64,000 nucleotides of DNA from Pacificimonas flava (GTDB lineage: Bacteria; Pseudomonadota; Alphaproteobacteria; Sphingomonadales; Sphingomonadaceae): contig NZ_AMRV01000009.1 in NCBI RefSeq assembly GCF_000342165.1, positions 47,925 to 111,924 on the forward strand, read 5' to 3'. The notes under the pieces were generated by a model that made no database searches, was not told where the DNA came from, and saw nothing but the letters and a program-made list of their open reading frames with translations. This document shows, piece by piece, positions 27,208 to 36,270 of the stretch. Every line of letters starts with the position of its first letter. Within the stretch, counting starts at the first letter, position 1. The position numbers were made by a program, and so were the translations under genes.

Positions 27208-28940
27208 TCCGCGCCGGCGCGGCTCTTGTCGCGGATCGCACGGAATTCGTCGCCCTCGCGCCAGTTGGGCCAGCGCTCGCTATCCGCCAGAACCCGGCCG
27301 AACTGATAGTAGAGGGCAAGATCCTTGACCGCCCCCTGCCAGGTCCAGCTCGGATCATATTCGTCGGCGGGCTGGTGATAGCGGTTCTCGATGTAGTCCG
27401 CTTCCTGCTGCCGGCCATATTCCGCGCCCTTGCCGACGACATCGACGCCGCTGCCGGCGTAGAGCATCGGCACGCCGTATTTCGCCAGGCTGAAATGATC
27501 GGAGCGATAATAGCTGCCCTTTTCCGGCGAGGTTTCCGGCTCGATCCGGCGATCCTGCGCGGCGACGAGCGGCTGGAACAGGTCGTCGAGTTCGCTCTTC
27601 CCAGCGCCGACGACCACGACATCGTTCGTCGGCTCCATGGTGTTCAGGCCGTCCATGTTCACGCCGCCCACCGTCTGCGCCAGCGGATAGATCGGATTGG
27701 CACCGTAATAGGCGGAGCCGAGGAGACCCGATTCCTCACCCGTCACCGCCAGGAAGACCATGGAGCGCTCCGCCGCGCCGGCTTCCGCCTGCATGCGGCC
27801 AAGCTCGATCAGACCTGCAATGCCCGAGGCGTTGTCGAGTGCACCATTGCAAATATCATCGCCGGTTTCATCGGCCTTGCAGCGACCGACGTGATCCCAG
27901 TGCGCGGAATAGAGGACATATTCCTCCGGCCGCTGCGTGCCTGGAAGAACGCCGACGACATTGTGCGACATCTGCCGGCGGATCGTGTTGTTCAGCTTGG
28001 TCGAGGCGGTGATGCCCAGCGGAACGGCCTCGAACCCCTTCTTCTTCGCGCTCGCCATCAGCGCGGCGAGGTCCTTGCCGGACGCCTTCATCAGGCGCTC
28101 CGCCACCGGCTTCTGCACCCAACCCTCGACGGCGACGCGGCTGGCGCCGTCGTCCTGGCTGGCCATGTCGACCTGCGCGCCGGTCCAGCTGCTTTCGACC
28201 GTCTGCCAGCCATAGGCGGCAGGGAAGGTGTCGTGGATGATGATCGCGCCCGCCGCGCCCTGGCGCGCCGCCTCCTCATACTTATAGGTCCACCGACCGT
28301 AATAGGTCATGGCGCGGCCGCCGAAGGGACCGTCCAACCCCTCCATCTCGTAATCGGGATCGTTCACCAGAATGACGGCGACCTTCCCCTCCATGTCGAC
28401 GCCGTCATAGTCGTTCCAGCCCTTTTCGGGCGCGTTGATGCCGTAGCCGACGAAGACGAGTTCCGCATCGTCGAGCGAAACCTCTTCCCGCACCCGCTTC
28501 GTCCAAACGACCTCATCGGCACCATATTCAGCAGTGAAGAGCGGCTTGCCGTCCTGCATGAACCTCAAGTCCGCCGTCTTCGGGTCCGTGGTGATCTCGA
28601 CGAGTGGGACCTCCTGGAACCATTCGCCATTGTTGCCGGGCTGCAGGCCGGCTGCCTCCATATGCTCGGCGATATAATCGATGGTCATATCCTCGGCCGG
28701 CGTCATCGGTGCGCGGCCCTCATATTCGTCGGAAGAGAGAGTCTCGGTGATGGACTTCAGATTGGCCACCTCCACGGCCGGCGCGTCTGGAATCTCGACC
28801 GCGGCCTCGGTCTGTGCCGCCTGCCCATCGTTCGCCGCGCCGTCATCCCCGGTCGGCGTGCAGGCGGTCAGCAGCGCGGCGGCGGCCGCGCCGCAGATCA
28901 ACATCGTCTTCAACTCTTCTCTCCCAATCGGATTTTTCAT
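27204..28940 (-). CDS. M28-family metallopeptidase lipoprotein
   Basis: This is a zinc aminopeptidase-type enzyme, about 578 residues, with a lipoprotein signal (ICGAAAAALLTAC) and a linker, a PA domain (about 140-290; GKVAVILVNDPDYE, GAAGAIIIHD) and a C-terminal M28 catalytic domain. The metal ligands are visible in SAHWDHVGR, GALDNASG, VTGEESGLLGS, NMDGLN and, late, NRYHQPADE. The start at 28940 overlaps the rlmE stop (ATGA); an internal ATG at 28904 would give a shorter signal. It is expected in the periplasm or outer membrane. Confidence 0.92.
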   Translation of the reverse strand: MKNPIGREELKTMLICGAAAAALLTACTPTGDDGAANDGQAAQTEAAVEIPDAPAVEVANLKSITETLSSDEYEGRAPMTPAEDMTIDYIAEHMEAAGLQPGNNGEWFQEVPLVEITTDPKTADLRFMQDGKPLFTAEYGADEVVWTKRVREEVSLDDAELVFVGYGINAPEKGWNDYDGVDMEGKVAVILVNDPDYEMEGLDGPFGGRAMTYYGRWTYKYEEAARQGAAGAIIIHDTFPAAYGWQTVESSWTGAQVDMASQDDGASRVAVEGWVQKPVAERLMKASGKDLAALMASAKKKGFEAVPLGITASTKLNNTIRRQMSHNVVGVLPGTQRPEEYVLYSAHWDHVGRCKADETGDDICNGALDNASGIAGLIELGRMQAEAGAAERSMVFLAVTGEESGLLGSAYYGANPIYPLAQTVGGVNMDGLNTMEPTNDVVVVGAGKSELDDLFQPLVAAQDRRIEPETSPEKGSYYRSDHFSLAKYGVPMLYAGSGVDVVGKGAEYGRQQEADYIENRYHQPADEYDPSWTWQGAVKDLALYYQFGRVLADSERWPNWREGDEFRAIRDKSRAGAE

Positions 28941-29635
28941 TCCGGCACGGGGCCGGCCCCCTTGAACCCTTGCGCGACGACATACCATTCCGACGAGCCC
29001 TTGCGGCTGGCCGGCGGTTTGACGTGCTTGACGCTCGTAAAGCGCCGTTTCAGTTCACTCACAAGCGCGGAGTCCGCACCGCCAGCGAGCACCTTCGCAA
29101 CAAAAGCGCCGCCGGGTGCAAGCGCGTCCACCGCGAAATCCATCGCCGTTTCGACCAGCGCCATGGTCCGCAGATGATCGGTCTGCTTATGCCCGATGGT
29201 ATTTGCCGCCATATCGCTGAGAACGAGATCGGCCGGCCCGCCCAGCGCCTGCATCAGCGCATCCGGCGCCTCGTCGGCCATGAAATCCATGGTCAGGATC
29301 TCCGCGCCCTCGATGGGATCCATGTCGAGAAGATCGATGGCCGCGACGCGCGCCTTCGGTCGTCGCTCGAGCACGACCTGCGTCCAGCCGCCTGGCGCCG
29401 CGCCCAGATCGACGACCCGGCTCGCCTGTTTCAGCAGGCCGAACTTCTCGTCCAGCTCCTTCAGCTTGAAGGCGGCGCGGCTGCGATAGCCTTGCGCCTT
29501 TGCCTCCTTCACATAGGGGTCGTTCAGCTGCCGCTGCAGCCACCGCGTCGAGCTGTTGGAACGACCGCGCGCCGTCTTCACGCGCACGGTGCCGGCCGCG
29601 CCGCGCCGCCCGCCGGAACTTGACGTCTTGCTCAT
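28937..29635 (-). CDS. rlmE: 23S rRNA (uridine-2552-2'-O)-methyltransferase RlmE
   Basis: RlmE (FtsJ/RrmJ) methylates U2552 in the 50S A-loop. The 232-residue product has YRSRAAFKLKE with the catalytic Lys57, the SAM site DLGAAPGGWTQVV, the catalytic Asp in LVLSDMA, a further Lys in FVAKVL and Glu in SSEWYVV, the K-D-K-E set. A basic N-terminal extension of about 30 residues precedes it. It overlaps ppx/gppA by 4 bp upstream and the peptidase gene by 4 bp downstream. Confidence 0.95.
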   Translation of the reverse strand: MSKTSSSGGRRGAAGTVRVKTARGRSNSSTRWLQRQLNDPYVKEAKAQGYRSRAAFKLKELDEKFGLLKQASRVVDLGAAPGGWTQVVLERRPKARVAAIDLLDMDPIEGAEILTMDFMADEAPDALMQALGGPADLVLSDMAANTIGHKQTDHLRTMALVETAMDFAVDALAPGGAFVAKVLAGGADSALVSELKRRFTSVKHVKPPASRKGSSEWYVVAQGFKGAGPVPE

Positions 29636-30672
29636 CGATGACCGTCCCGTTGCATCAGGGTCCGCAAGATGCCCTCGCGGATGCCGCGATCGGCAACGCA
29701 GAGATTGGGCACGGGAAAGGCGCCCAGAATGGCGTCCAGAATAGCGCAGCCGGCGACGATCATGGTCGCGCGTTCGCGGCCGATGCAGGGCTGCTCGCCC
29801 CGCTCCTCGAAACTCATGGAGGCGAGGCTGGAGGCGATGGCGCGCATGGCGCCCGATTCCACCCATGCGCCGTCGACCTGGCTGCGGTCATAGGATGGCA
29901 GTCCCAGATGCAGACTGGTCAGCGTCGTGATGGTGCCGGACGTCCCCAGAAGCTGCATCCGGTCGAAGGATCCGCCCGGCGGCGTCAGCATCGGCTTTGC
30001 CCGCTCCAGATTCTCAACCACCCGGCGGCGCATGCGGTGATAGGCTGCGATCCGCGCCTCCAGCGTATCCTCCTCCTCGCCGCGTCCGAGTTCGGTTTCC
30101 GTCAAGGAGACGACACCCCAGGGCACGCTGTTCCAGCCAAGCTGGCGCACCGCTCGCTTGCCCTCGCATTCGACAAGGCTGATCTCCGTCGATCCGCCGC
30201 CAATGTCGAACACGAGAGCATAATCATATTCGTCGCGGAACAGCGCCTGACAGCCGAGGACGGCCAGCTGCGCCTCCTCGGCAGGCGTGATGACGTCGAG
30301 CGCGATGCCGGTCTCCTCGAAGACGCGCTCGATGAACTCCGGACCATTGGCTGCCCGGCGGCACGCCTCCGTCGCGACGTTCCGCGTCACCCAGACATCG
30401 CGGCGCTGCAGCTTTTCCGCGCATACGGACAGCGCCTCGACCGCACGGTCCATGCTGGTCTGCGAGATGCGGCCGGTATCCAGCAGCCCCTCGCCAAGGC
30501 GGACGATGCGGGAAAAGGCGTCGATGACGTAGAAGCCGCCGCGCGTCGGACGCGCGATCAGCAGACGGCAATTGTTCGTGCCGAGGTCGATGGCGCCATA
30601 AACGCGGCGGCCATTCGGTATATGCTTCGCCCGCGAACGGGTCGCGGGTCGGGGGGCGGCGCTCGTCGCCAT
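29632..30672 (-). CDS. Ppx/GppA-family phosphatase
   Basis: Members cleave polyphosphate or the pentaphosphate group of pppGpp. The 346-residue product has the ASKHA phosphate loops GAIDLGTNNCRLLIA and DIGGGSTEISLV, plus the RGIREGIL C-terminal motif. It is a short single-domain form without the HD domain of E. coli Ppx/GppA. The ATG at 30672 has AAGGTGGG upstream; the open frame above it runs through the tRNA gene and is not coding. First gene of a tightly coupled ppx-rlmE-M28 operon; this ppx-rlmE pairing is common in alphaproteobacteria. Confidence 0.92.
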   Translation of the reverse strand: MATSAAPRPATRSRAKHIPNGRRVYGAIDLGTNNCRLLIARPTRGGFYVIDAFSRIVRLGEGLLDTGRISQTSMDRAVEALSVCAEKLQRRDVWVTRNVATEACRRAANGPEFIERVFEETGIALDVITPAEEAQLAVLGCQALFRDEYDYALVFDIGGGSTEISLVECEGKRAVRQLGWNSVPWGVVSLTETELGRGEEEDTLEARIAAYHRMRRRVVENLERAKPMLTPPGGSFDRMQLLGTSGTITTLTSLHLGLPSYDRSQVDGAWVESGAMRAIASSLASMSFEERGEQPCIGRERATMIVAGCAILDAILGAFPVPNLCVADRGIREGILRTLMQRDGHR

Positions 30673-30888
30673 CGATCCCACCTTACTATCTCTATTCGTG
30701 CCGGACGGAAAATCCGCACCGGTAGCCTGCCCATGGTGGTAGCACCGGCTGAGACGCAAAGGCAAGTTGGCGCCCGCCCCGATGCGGACAGGCGTTGACA
30801 GGCCGCACCCCCTGCCCCTATCAGGCCGGCCTCCGCCGGAGCGTCGCCGAGATCGACGCCGCACGCCCGCCGGAGAGAAAAGCGCCAA

Positions 30889-30962
30889 TGCCCCGTCGTC
30901 TAATGGTAAGACTACGGACTCTGACTCCGTCAATTGAGGTTCGAATCCTCACGGGGCATCCA
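30889..30962 (+). tRNA. tRNA-Gln(CUG)
   Basis: The 74-base gene folds as a cloverleaf: acceptor TGCCCCG with CGGGGCA, anticodon stem ACGGA/TCCGT with loop CTCTGAC (anticodon CTG), T-arm GTTCGAATC and an encoded CCA end after a U discriminator. The first pair is U1-A72, the feature by which bacterial GatCAB recognises tRNA-Gln for transamidation. gatB, gatA and gatC are all in this window. Confidence 0.95.
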
Positions 30963-31143
30963 GCCGCTACCAACCAGCCACTGCCGGGCTCCTTCTTTCC
31001 TTTGAAATCACTTGGCCCCCGTCTTCCGGTTTCCCTGCCGACGGAGCGCAAGCCCGCCTGATCCGTTGGGGAGCGGATTGGGGCGACGCAGGGCTTCGCG
31101 AATCAGGCAGATATGGGCGAGCCGCTAAAAAAGGAGGCACTCC

Positions 31144-32385
31144 ATGATCGACAAGAATTTGACGCGGCGCGGTTTCATCGGCGCCGGTGGCGGCATGGCG
31201 GCGGCATCCCTGATGCTTGCCGCAGGCTTTCCCGCCGCTGCGCATCAGGAGCGAGGCGAGGCGCGGGCGACAGGCCAGCCCATGCCGGACGGCGTCGAGC
31301 TGCCAGCCACGCCTCCTCGCAAAAAGCGCGCAGACAGCCTCGGCTTCGCGATCGTCGGGCTGGGCGGCTATGCGCTCAATCAGATGATGCCGCGCTTCGC
31401 CGACGCGGAGCGCGCGCACGTTTCTGCTGTCGTCTCCGGAAACCCCGACAAGCTGCGCAAGGTCGGCGATGCCTATGGCGTGCCGCGGGATGCTCAATAT
31501 TCCTACGAATCGTTCGCGGACATCGCGCAAAACCCGAACGTCGATGCGGTCTACATCGTGCTGCCAAGCGGGCTGCATGCGGAATGGACGGAGCGCGCCT
31601 TTGCCGCCGGCAAACATGTCTTGTGCGAAAAGCCGATGGCGCTCTCCAGCGCCGAGTGCGAGCGCATGATTGCCGTAAGCCGCCGTGCGGACCGCAAGCT
31701 GATGATCGGCTATCGTTCGCATTTCGAGCCGCATAATCTGAAAGCCATGGATCTGATGGCGCAGGACGCCGTCGGTCCGCTTCGCCTGATCCGGTCCGAA
31801 CAGGCCAGCCGCATGGAGCCGACGACGCCGAGCGAGAACTGGCGCGTGAACCGCGCGCTTGCCGGCGGCGGCCCGCTGGAGGATACCGGCATTTACGGTC
31901 TCCAGGCCGCGCTCTACCTGTCCCGCGAAATGCCCGAAAGCATCAGCGCCGCCGCCTTTCGGCCGAGCGGTGATCCGCGTTTCGCCGAGATTTTCGCCCA
32001 TGTCGCGTCACAATGGCGCTTCCCCTCCGGCGCCGTCGCCCATCTTGCGACCTCCTACGATTCGCTGGGCACCAACTTCGTCCATGCCCGCGGGGCGACC
32101 GGGGCGCTGATCATGGAACCGGCGACCAGCTATTCGGGCCAGAATCTGGTGCTGGAGGGGCGGGGCGCCGATGGCCGCACGTCGCGGGACTTCGAGCCGG
32201 GCGATCCGACCGTCCAGTTCGCGCGGCAACTCGACCATCTGGCCGATGCGGTCCGCGACGGGACGTCCATCAGGACACCGGGCGAGATGGGGCTGCGAGA
32301 CGTGCGCCTGATCGAGGCCATCTACGCCTCCGCCGCGGCAGGGCGAACGGTCATGCTGAACCCCGACGGAACGATGAAGAGCTGA
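31144..32385 (+). CDS. Tat-exported Gfo/Idh/MocA oxidoreductase, glucose-fructose oxidoreductase-like
   Basis: The 413-residue protein starts with a twin-arginine signal (NLTRRGFIGAGGGMAAASLML) and a linker, then a Rossmann domain (FAIVGLGGYALNQMMPRF) with the family's EKPMAL motif (catalytic Lys) and a C-terminal alpha/beta domain (ALAGGGPLEDTGIYGLQAALYL, ARQLDHLADAV). It is close in motif order to Zymomonas GFOR, a periplasmic enzyme with tightly bound NADP that oxidises one sugar while reducing another. Strong RBS AAAAAAGGAGG. It opens the carbohydrate locus, though GH109-type glycosidase activity of this fold cannot be excluded. Confidence 0.88.
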   Translation: MIDKNLTRRGFIGAGGGMAAASLMLAAGFPAAAHQERGEARATGQPMPDGVELPATPPRKKRADSLGFAIVGLGGYALNQMMPRFADAERAHVSAVVSGNPDKLRKVGDAYGVPRDAQYSYESFADIAQNPNVDAVYIVLPSGLHAEWTERAFAAGKHVLCEKPMALSSAECERMIAVSRRADRKLMIGYRSHFEPHNLKAMDLMAQDAVGPLRLIRSEQASRMEPTTPSENWRVNRALAGGGPLEDTGIYGLQAALYLSREMPESISAAAFRPSGDPRFAEIFAHVASQWRFPSGAVAHLATSYDSLGTNFVHARGATGALIMEPATSYSGQNLVLEGRGADGRTSRDFEPGDPTVQFARQLDHLADAVRDGTSIRTPGEMGLRDVRLIEAIYASAAAGRTVMLNPDGTMKS

Positions 32386-32517
32386 CGCGCAGGAGGGCGC
32401 TTGCGAAACTAAGGACAGACGCCGTCATGCCGGACGCCCTTCTTCGCTCGCCGCTGCTCGCCACCGTTGTGACGAGGCCGGCGCTTACCAACGTCAACGA
32501 TTCCCGTGCGGTCCCGA

Positions 32518-34512
32518 TCAATCCGGCACGAGTTCGCCCTCGCGGCACGTGCCGGGGGTCAGTTCGCCGGCAAGGCTGACGCGGATCGGGACGAGACCGA
32601 AGCGCTTGCGGAAGGGCGCCGTGACGTCGTTGCCGAACATGGTCGTCCACCAGCAGCCGGCGCGGTCCTTGAACACGGTTCCATGTCCCGCGTGCGGCGC
32701 GCCGACCCGGCGTTTCGTATAGGGACCCTCGATGGAGCGGGAGGCGGCGTACATCATGTCATAGGTTCCGTGCGTACGCAGCGGACCGTTCCATTCGGCG
32801 CCGGTTATGAAGTAGGTGTCGCCGATGCGGACGAGGGCATTCCCTTCGTAACCCACATGCTCGCCGTCGGTATCGACCAGCTTGACGGGCTCCCCTTCAA
32901 AGCCGTCGCGCCGGGCGTTCAACTTGCCCAGATTTCCGCCGCCCCATAGCAGATAGAGCGCGTCCGAATCCTCGAATATGAAACCGTCGATCCCCGTGGC
33001 GAGGCTGCCGGACGTGACGTTCTCATAGGGACCTTCGGCTCGTCCGGACGTACTTCGGTAGAGCCAGGTCCTGCCGCCAACGTCCCGCTCCATCATCGAG
33101 AATGCCAGATAGAATGTTCCGTCGGTTTCCGACCATTTGATTTCCGGCGCCCAAAGCGCAACTGCATTTCGAAAGCTGCGGCCAAGGCCGTTCCGGTCGA
33201 AACGAAGTCTGGTTTCCGTCCAGCTTCGCATATCGTCCGAGTGCCAGAGCGCGAGTTCGCCCTCGGCCTCCCGGTTCTTCCCCGTCGTCCCCACCAGGTA
33301 ATAACGGCCGTCGCCCGCGAGCGTGACCGATGGATCGCGGATCTGAATGTCGGCATCGGCGGGAATTGCCGACGCGACCGCGCTGCTTTCGGTCAGGACC
33401 TCGCTTGCCGGGCGCAGCCGGCCATCGTCCGCATGTTGAAGGGGAACGAAACCGACCTGTTCGCAAAAGAGCGCGTAGCGATCGGCACATTGCGGATTGT
33501 ACGTCGCGAGAAGCGCACCGTTCGCCCCTCTAACCAGCGATGTCCTTCCTGCATGAGGCACCGCCAGGAAGCGGCGGGTGAACGGCCCATACGGCGTGGG
33601 CGCGGACGCCATGAACACGTCCTCCGTCGGCGACCGCATCCGCCCGGTCACCTCGCTGGCAGCGATCAGATAGCGATCTCCATCCCTGATCATCGCCGCG
33701 CCTCTTTCGCCGATCCGCAGGCGGACGGGCCAATCCTGCCCCTCCGGCAGGGGCGCGGCGAACAGGACGGGGTCGGGTTTCAGGAAGCGGGGCGCCTCCG
33801 CGAGCGCATCGAGAGACGGCGACAGCCGGCCGATACGCCCGCCCGCCCATAAGAGATAGGCGCTGCCATCACCGTCAAGGAACAGGGACGGATCCCGTGC
33901 ATCGGGGACCAGGCAGGGGCTTTCCCGATATGGCCTCTGCGGCGCGGACGCGGAACCGATGGCGATACGCGCGCAGCCATCCTGGTCCTGGAAGGTCAGG
34001 AACATACGATCACCGCGAATGCTGACCTCTGGCGCAAGCAGGCGTCGTCCGCGCGCGTGCACGGCCCCCAGATCGTCCCAGGTCTGTCGGTCCCTGGAGG
34101 CCCAAAGTCGCACGCCGTCCTTTGGACCGTCGCGCTGAGGTGTTCCGGTCAGGAACCAAGTGCCGGCATCGCTGCGCGCTATCGACGCGTCGAGAAGCGC
34201 CCTTTCGCGGAAAAACGCCCGAACCGCATGCGCCTCCGCATCGGGCTGGGTGGTCGCGTTTCGATCCATTGATGGGTGGTCGAGGAAGATATCGTCCACC
34301 GGCTTATCCGCCGCCCTGGCGGGAGCGAATGCCCCAAGCACCAAGACGATCGGCCAAACCTGCGTTCTGCGCAGGCGCCTTAACGTGAAAAGCGCTGAAC
34401 GGACGCGAGCAGCAAGGCTGGAATACAGCCAGCCTTGCTTAAGGATCCGCTGAGCCCGCCCCCTTGTGCTGGGCATTGACGAGCGTGGCCGGAGTCCAGC
34501 GCGATAGATCAT
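32518..34512 (-). CDS. Secreted protein with two tandem GH43-like five-bladed propellers (paralogue 1)
   Basis: The 664-residue protein has a long, arginine-rich N-region before a hydrophobic signal (WPIVLVLGAFAPARA, cleavage about residue 67). Two GH43-like propeller domains follow (about 70-375 and 376-650). The C-terminal domain has all three expected acids: Asp393 (IRDPSV), Asp509 (IDGFIFED) and Glu556 (GYEGNA), plus LWAPEIKW. The N-terminal domain retains candidates Asp108, Asp207 (RDPSLF) and Glu269. GH43 enzymes act on arabinosides, xylosides or galactosides; substrate unknown here. GGGAGGAA supports start 34512. It is divergent from the sulfatase and paralogous to 37401-39329. Confidence 0.8.
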   Translation of the reverse strand: MIYRAGLRPRSSMPSTRGRAQRILKQGWLYSSLAARVRSALFTLRRLRRTQVWPIVLVLGAFAPARAADKPVDDIFLDHPSMDRNATTQPDAEAHAVRAFFRERALLDASIARSDAGTWFLTGTPQRDGPKDGVRLWASRDRQTWDDLGAVHARGRRLLAPEVSIRGDRMFLTFQDQDGCARIAIGSASAPQRPYRESPCLVPDARDPSLFLDGDGSAYLLWAGGRIGRLSPSLDALAEAPRFLKPDPVLFAAPLPEGQDWPVRLRIGERGAAMIRDGDRYLIAASEVTGRMRSPTEDVFMASAPTPYGPFTRRFLAVPHAGRTSLVRGANGALLATYNPQCADRYALFCEQVGFVPLQHADDGRLRPASEVLTESSAVASAIPADADIQIRDPSVTLAGDGRYYLVGTTGKNREAEGELALWHSDDMRSWTETRLRFDRNGLGRSFRNAVALWAPEIKWSETDGTFYLAFSMMERDVGGRTWLYRSTSGRAEGPYENVTSGSLATGIDGFIFEDSDALYLLWGGGNLGKLNARRDGFEGEPVKLVDTDGEHVGYEGNALVRIGDTYFITGAEWNGPLRTHGTYDMMYAASRSIEGPYTKRRVGAPHAGHGTVFKDRAGCWWTTMFGNDVTAPFRKRFGLVPIRVSLAGELTPGTCREGELVPD

Positions 34513-34654
34513 GACTTCCTCCCAAAGATGCGTATATTATTTATCTGATGTATTCCCGCCGGCAAGGACGTCCGAAAGCGCTGCGCTGAGCGCCATTTGA
34601 GTAAATATTATAAATCGGATATGCCGCAGCGTTGCCGAAGGGGAGATTGGTATT
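34513..34654. promoter_or_regulatory. Divergent promoter region between propeller paralogue 1 and the sulfatase
   Basis: These 142 bases must drive both the minus-strand GH43-like gene and the plus-strand sulfatase run. Two AT-rich islands stand out in otherwise GC-rich DNA: TATATTATTTATC near 34532-34545 and GTAAATATTATAAATC near 34602-34617, one near each start and plausible -10/UP elements. No clear operator could be identified. Confidence 0.45.
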
Positions 34655-36226
34655 ATGGCGCTAACACGGCGAAGTTTGCTGCTGTCCGGGGCATCGATTT
34701 GCCTGCTGCCGTCGGAACTGTTGGCCGGCAGCCCTGACCGGCAACCCAACATCCTCATCATCTATGCCGACGATCTCGGCTACGGCGATCTCAGCTGCTA
34801 CGGGGCGGATACGATTCATACGCCGAATATTGATCGGCTCGCCGCCCGCGGCACGCGCTTTACCAACGGGCATTCGCCGTCGGCCACCTGCACGCCGTCC
34901 CGCTATGCGTTGATGACCGGCGATTATGCCTGGCGCGCCTCCGGGACGCAGATCCTGCCCGGCGACGCCCCGGCGCTGATCCGTCCGGGCCGCTTCACCC
35001 TTCCCGCCATGCTGAAGGATGCGGGCTATGCGACGGGCCTTGTCGGCAAATGGCATCTCGGTCTGGGGAACGGATCGGTGGATTGGAACGAGGAGATTGG
35101 CCCCGGCCCCCGCGATATCGGCTTTGACGAAGCCTTCTTCATACCCGCCACGCTCGACCGCGTGCCGACTGTGCTCATCGACGGGCGCCGGGTGCACAAC
35201 CTCGATCCCGCCGATCCCATTCGAGTCAACTACAAGACGAGGATCGGCGATGAGCCAACCGGCGCGGAGCATCCCGAGGCGCTGAAATACGGCGCGGACC
35301 CGGAACATTCGAACACGATCGTGAACGGAATCAGCCGCATCGGCTATATGGAGGGTGGCCATGCGGCCCGCTGGCGCGATGAGGAGCTGAGCGACTTGCT
35401 CTTGAGCAAGGCAGTCGATTTCATGACCGCCAATTCGGACAATCCCTTCTTCCTCTATTATGCCGTGAACGAACCGCATGTGCCGCGCGCGCCCCATCCT
35501 CGGTTCGTCGGTAAATCCGGCATGGGACCGCGCGGCGACGCGATCCTGCAGCTCGACTGGTCGGTGGGCGAGTTGATGCGCACGCTGGACGAGTTGGGCC
35601 TGACGGACGACACGCTGGTCATCTTCAGCAGCGACAACGGCCCGATCCTGTTCGACGGCTACGAGGACCGGGCCGTGGAACTGGCCGGCGATCACGATCC
35701 GTCCGGGATATACCGCAGTGGCAAATACAGCATTTTCGAGGGCGGCACCCGCGTCCCCATGATCACCTGCTGGCCGGGGCATGTCAGGGCAGGCCATGTC
35801 TCCAGCGCGCTCGTCGATCATGTCGACATGGCGGCGTCCCTCGCGGCTCTGGTCGGCCGCCCCCTGCCCCGCGATGCGGCGGTCGACAGCCTCGATATGC
35901 TCGCGCCGCTGATGGGCCGGACCGACAAGGGCCGCGATCATGCGGTCGAGGATACGAAACTGATGGTGACGACGGGTACGACAGTCGCCAGCAGCGGCGA
36001 ACGCATTCTGGCGCTTCGTACCGACCGGTGGAAACTGATCCGCGGCAGCGTCGAACCGCACGAATTTCACGGCAATGCCATCGGCACGCAGCCGAGAGAC
36101 CAGCTCTACGATCTGCAAAAGGACCCGGGGGAGCGGAACGATCTGGCCGCGTCTCGGCCGGAAATTGCGCGGGCAATGGCGGCGCAACTGGACCGGATCG
36201 AGAGTGCCGGGCGAAGCCGCCCCTGA
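34655..36226 (+). CDS. Cys-type sulfatase (alkaline-phosphatase superfamily, S1 class)
   Basis: S1 sulfatases hydrolyse sulfate esters of carbohydrates after conversion of the active-site Cys to formylglycine. The 523-residue product has a Tat-like signal (LTRRSLLLSG), metal ligands Asp39-Asp40 (YADDLGYGD), the CTPSR signature with Cys79, the VGKWHLG motif and late SSDNGP. The maturation enzyme (FGE or anSME) is not in the window. It heads a plus-strand series: sulfatase, GH-A-like glycosidase, propeller paralogue 2, then the TonB receptor, which implies a sulfated glycan substrate. Confidence 0.93.
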   Translation: MALTRRSLLLSGASICLLPSELLAGSPDRQPNILIIYADDLGYGDLSCYGADTIHTPNIDRLAARGTRFTNGHSPSATCTPSRYALMTGDYAWRASGTQILPGDAPALIRPGRFTLPAMLKDAGYATGLVGKWHLGLGNGSVDWNEEIGPGPRDIGFDEAFFIPATLDRVPTVLIDGRRVHNLDPADPIRVNYKTRIGDEPTGAEHPEALKYGADPEHSNTIVNGISRIGYMEGGHAARWRDEELSDLLLSKAVDFMTANSDNPFFLYYAVNEPHVPRAPHPRFVGKSGMGPRGDAILQLDWSVGELMRTLDELGLTDDTLVIFSSDNGPILFDGYEDRAVELAGDHDPSGIYRSGKYSIFEGGTRVPMITCWPGHVRAGHVSSALVDHVDMAASLAALVGRPLPRDAAVDSLDMLAPLMGRTDKGRDHAVEDTKLMVTTGTTVASSGERILALRTDRWKLIRGSVEPHEFHGNAIGTQPRDQLYDLQKDPGERNDLAASRPEIARAMAAQLDRIESAGRSRP

Positions 36227-36270
36227 GGGAAGCCTGACGACAAGAACACTATTATTTGGGGAGAAAAATC

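Noticed and set aside
26973..29177. Plus-strand 734-residue open frame
   Set aside because: It lies antisense to aguA, the M28 peptidase and part of rlmE, all with recognisable motifs. Its own translation is low-complexity and shows no domain; such long shadows are common in GC-rich DNA.
30673..30933. N-terminal extension of the Ppx/GppA gene
   Set aside because: The extension runs antisense through the tRNA-Gln gene, and a good Shine-Dalgarno supports the start at 30672.
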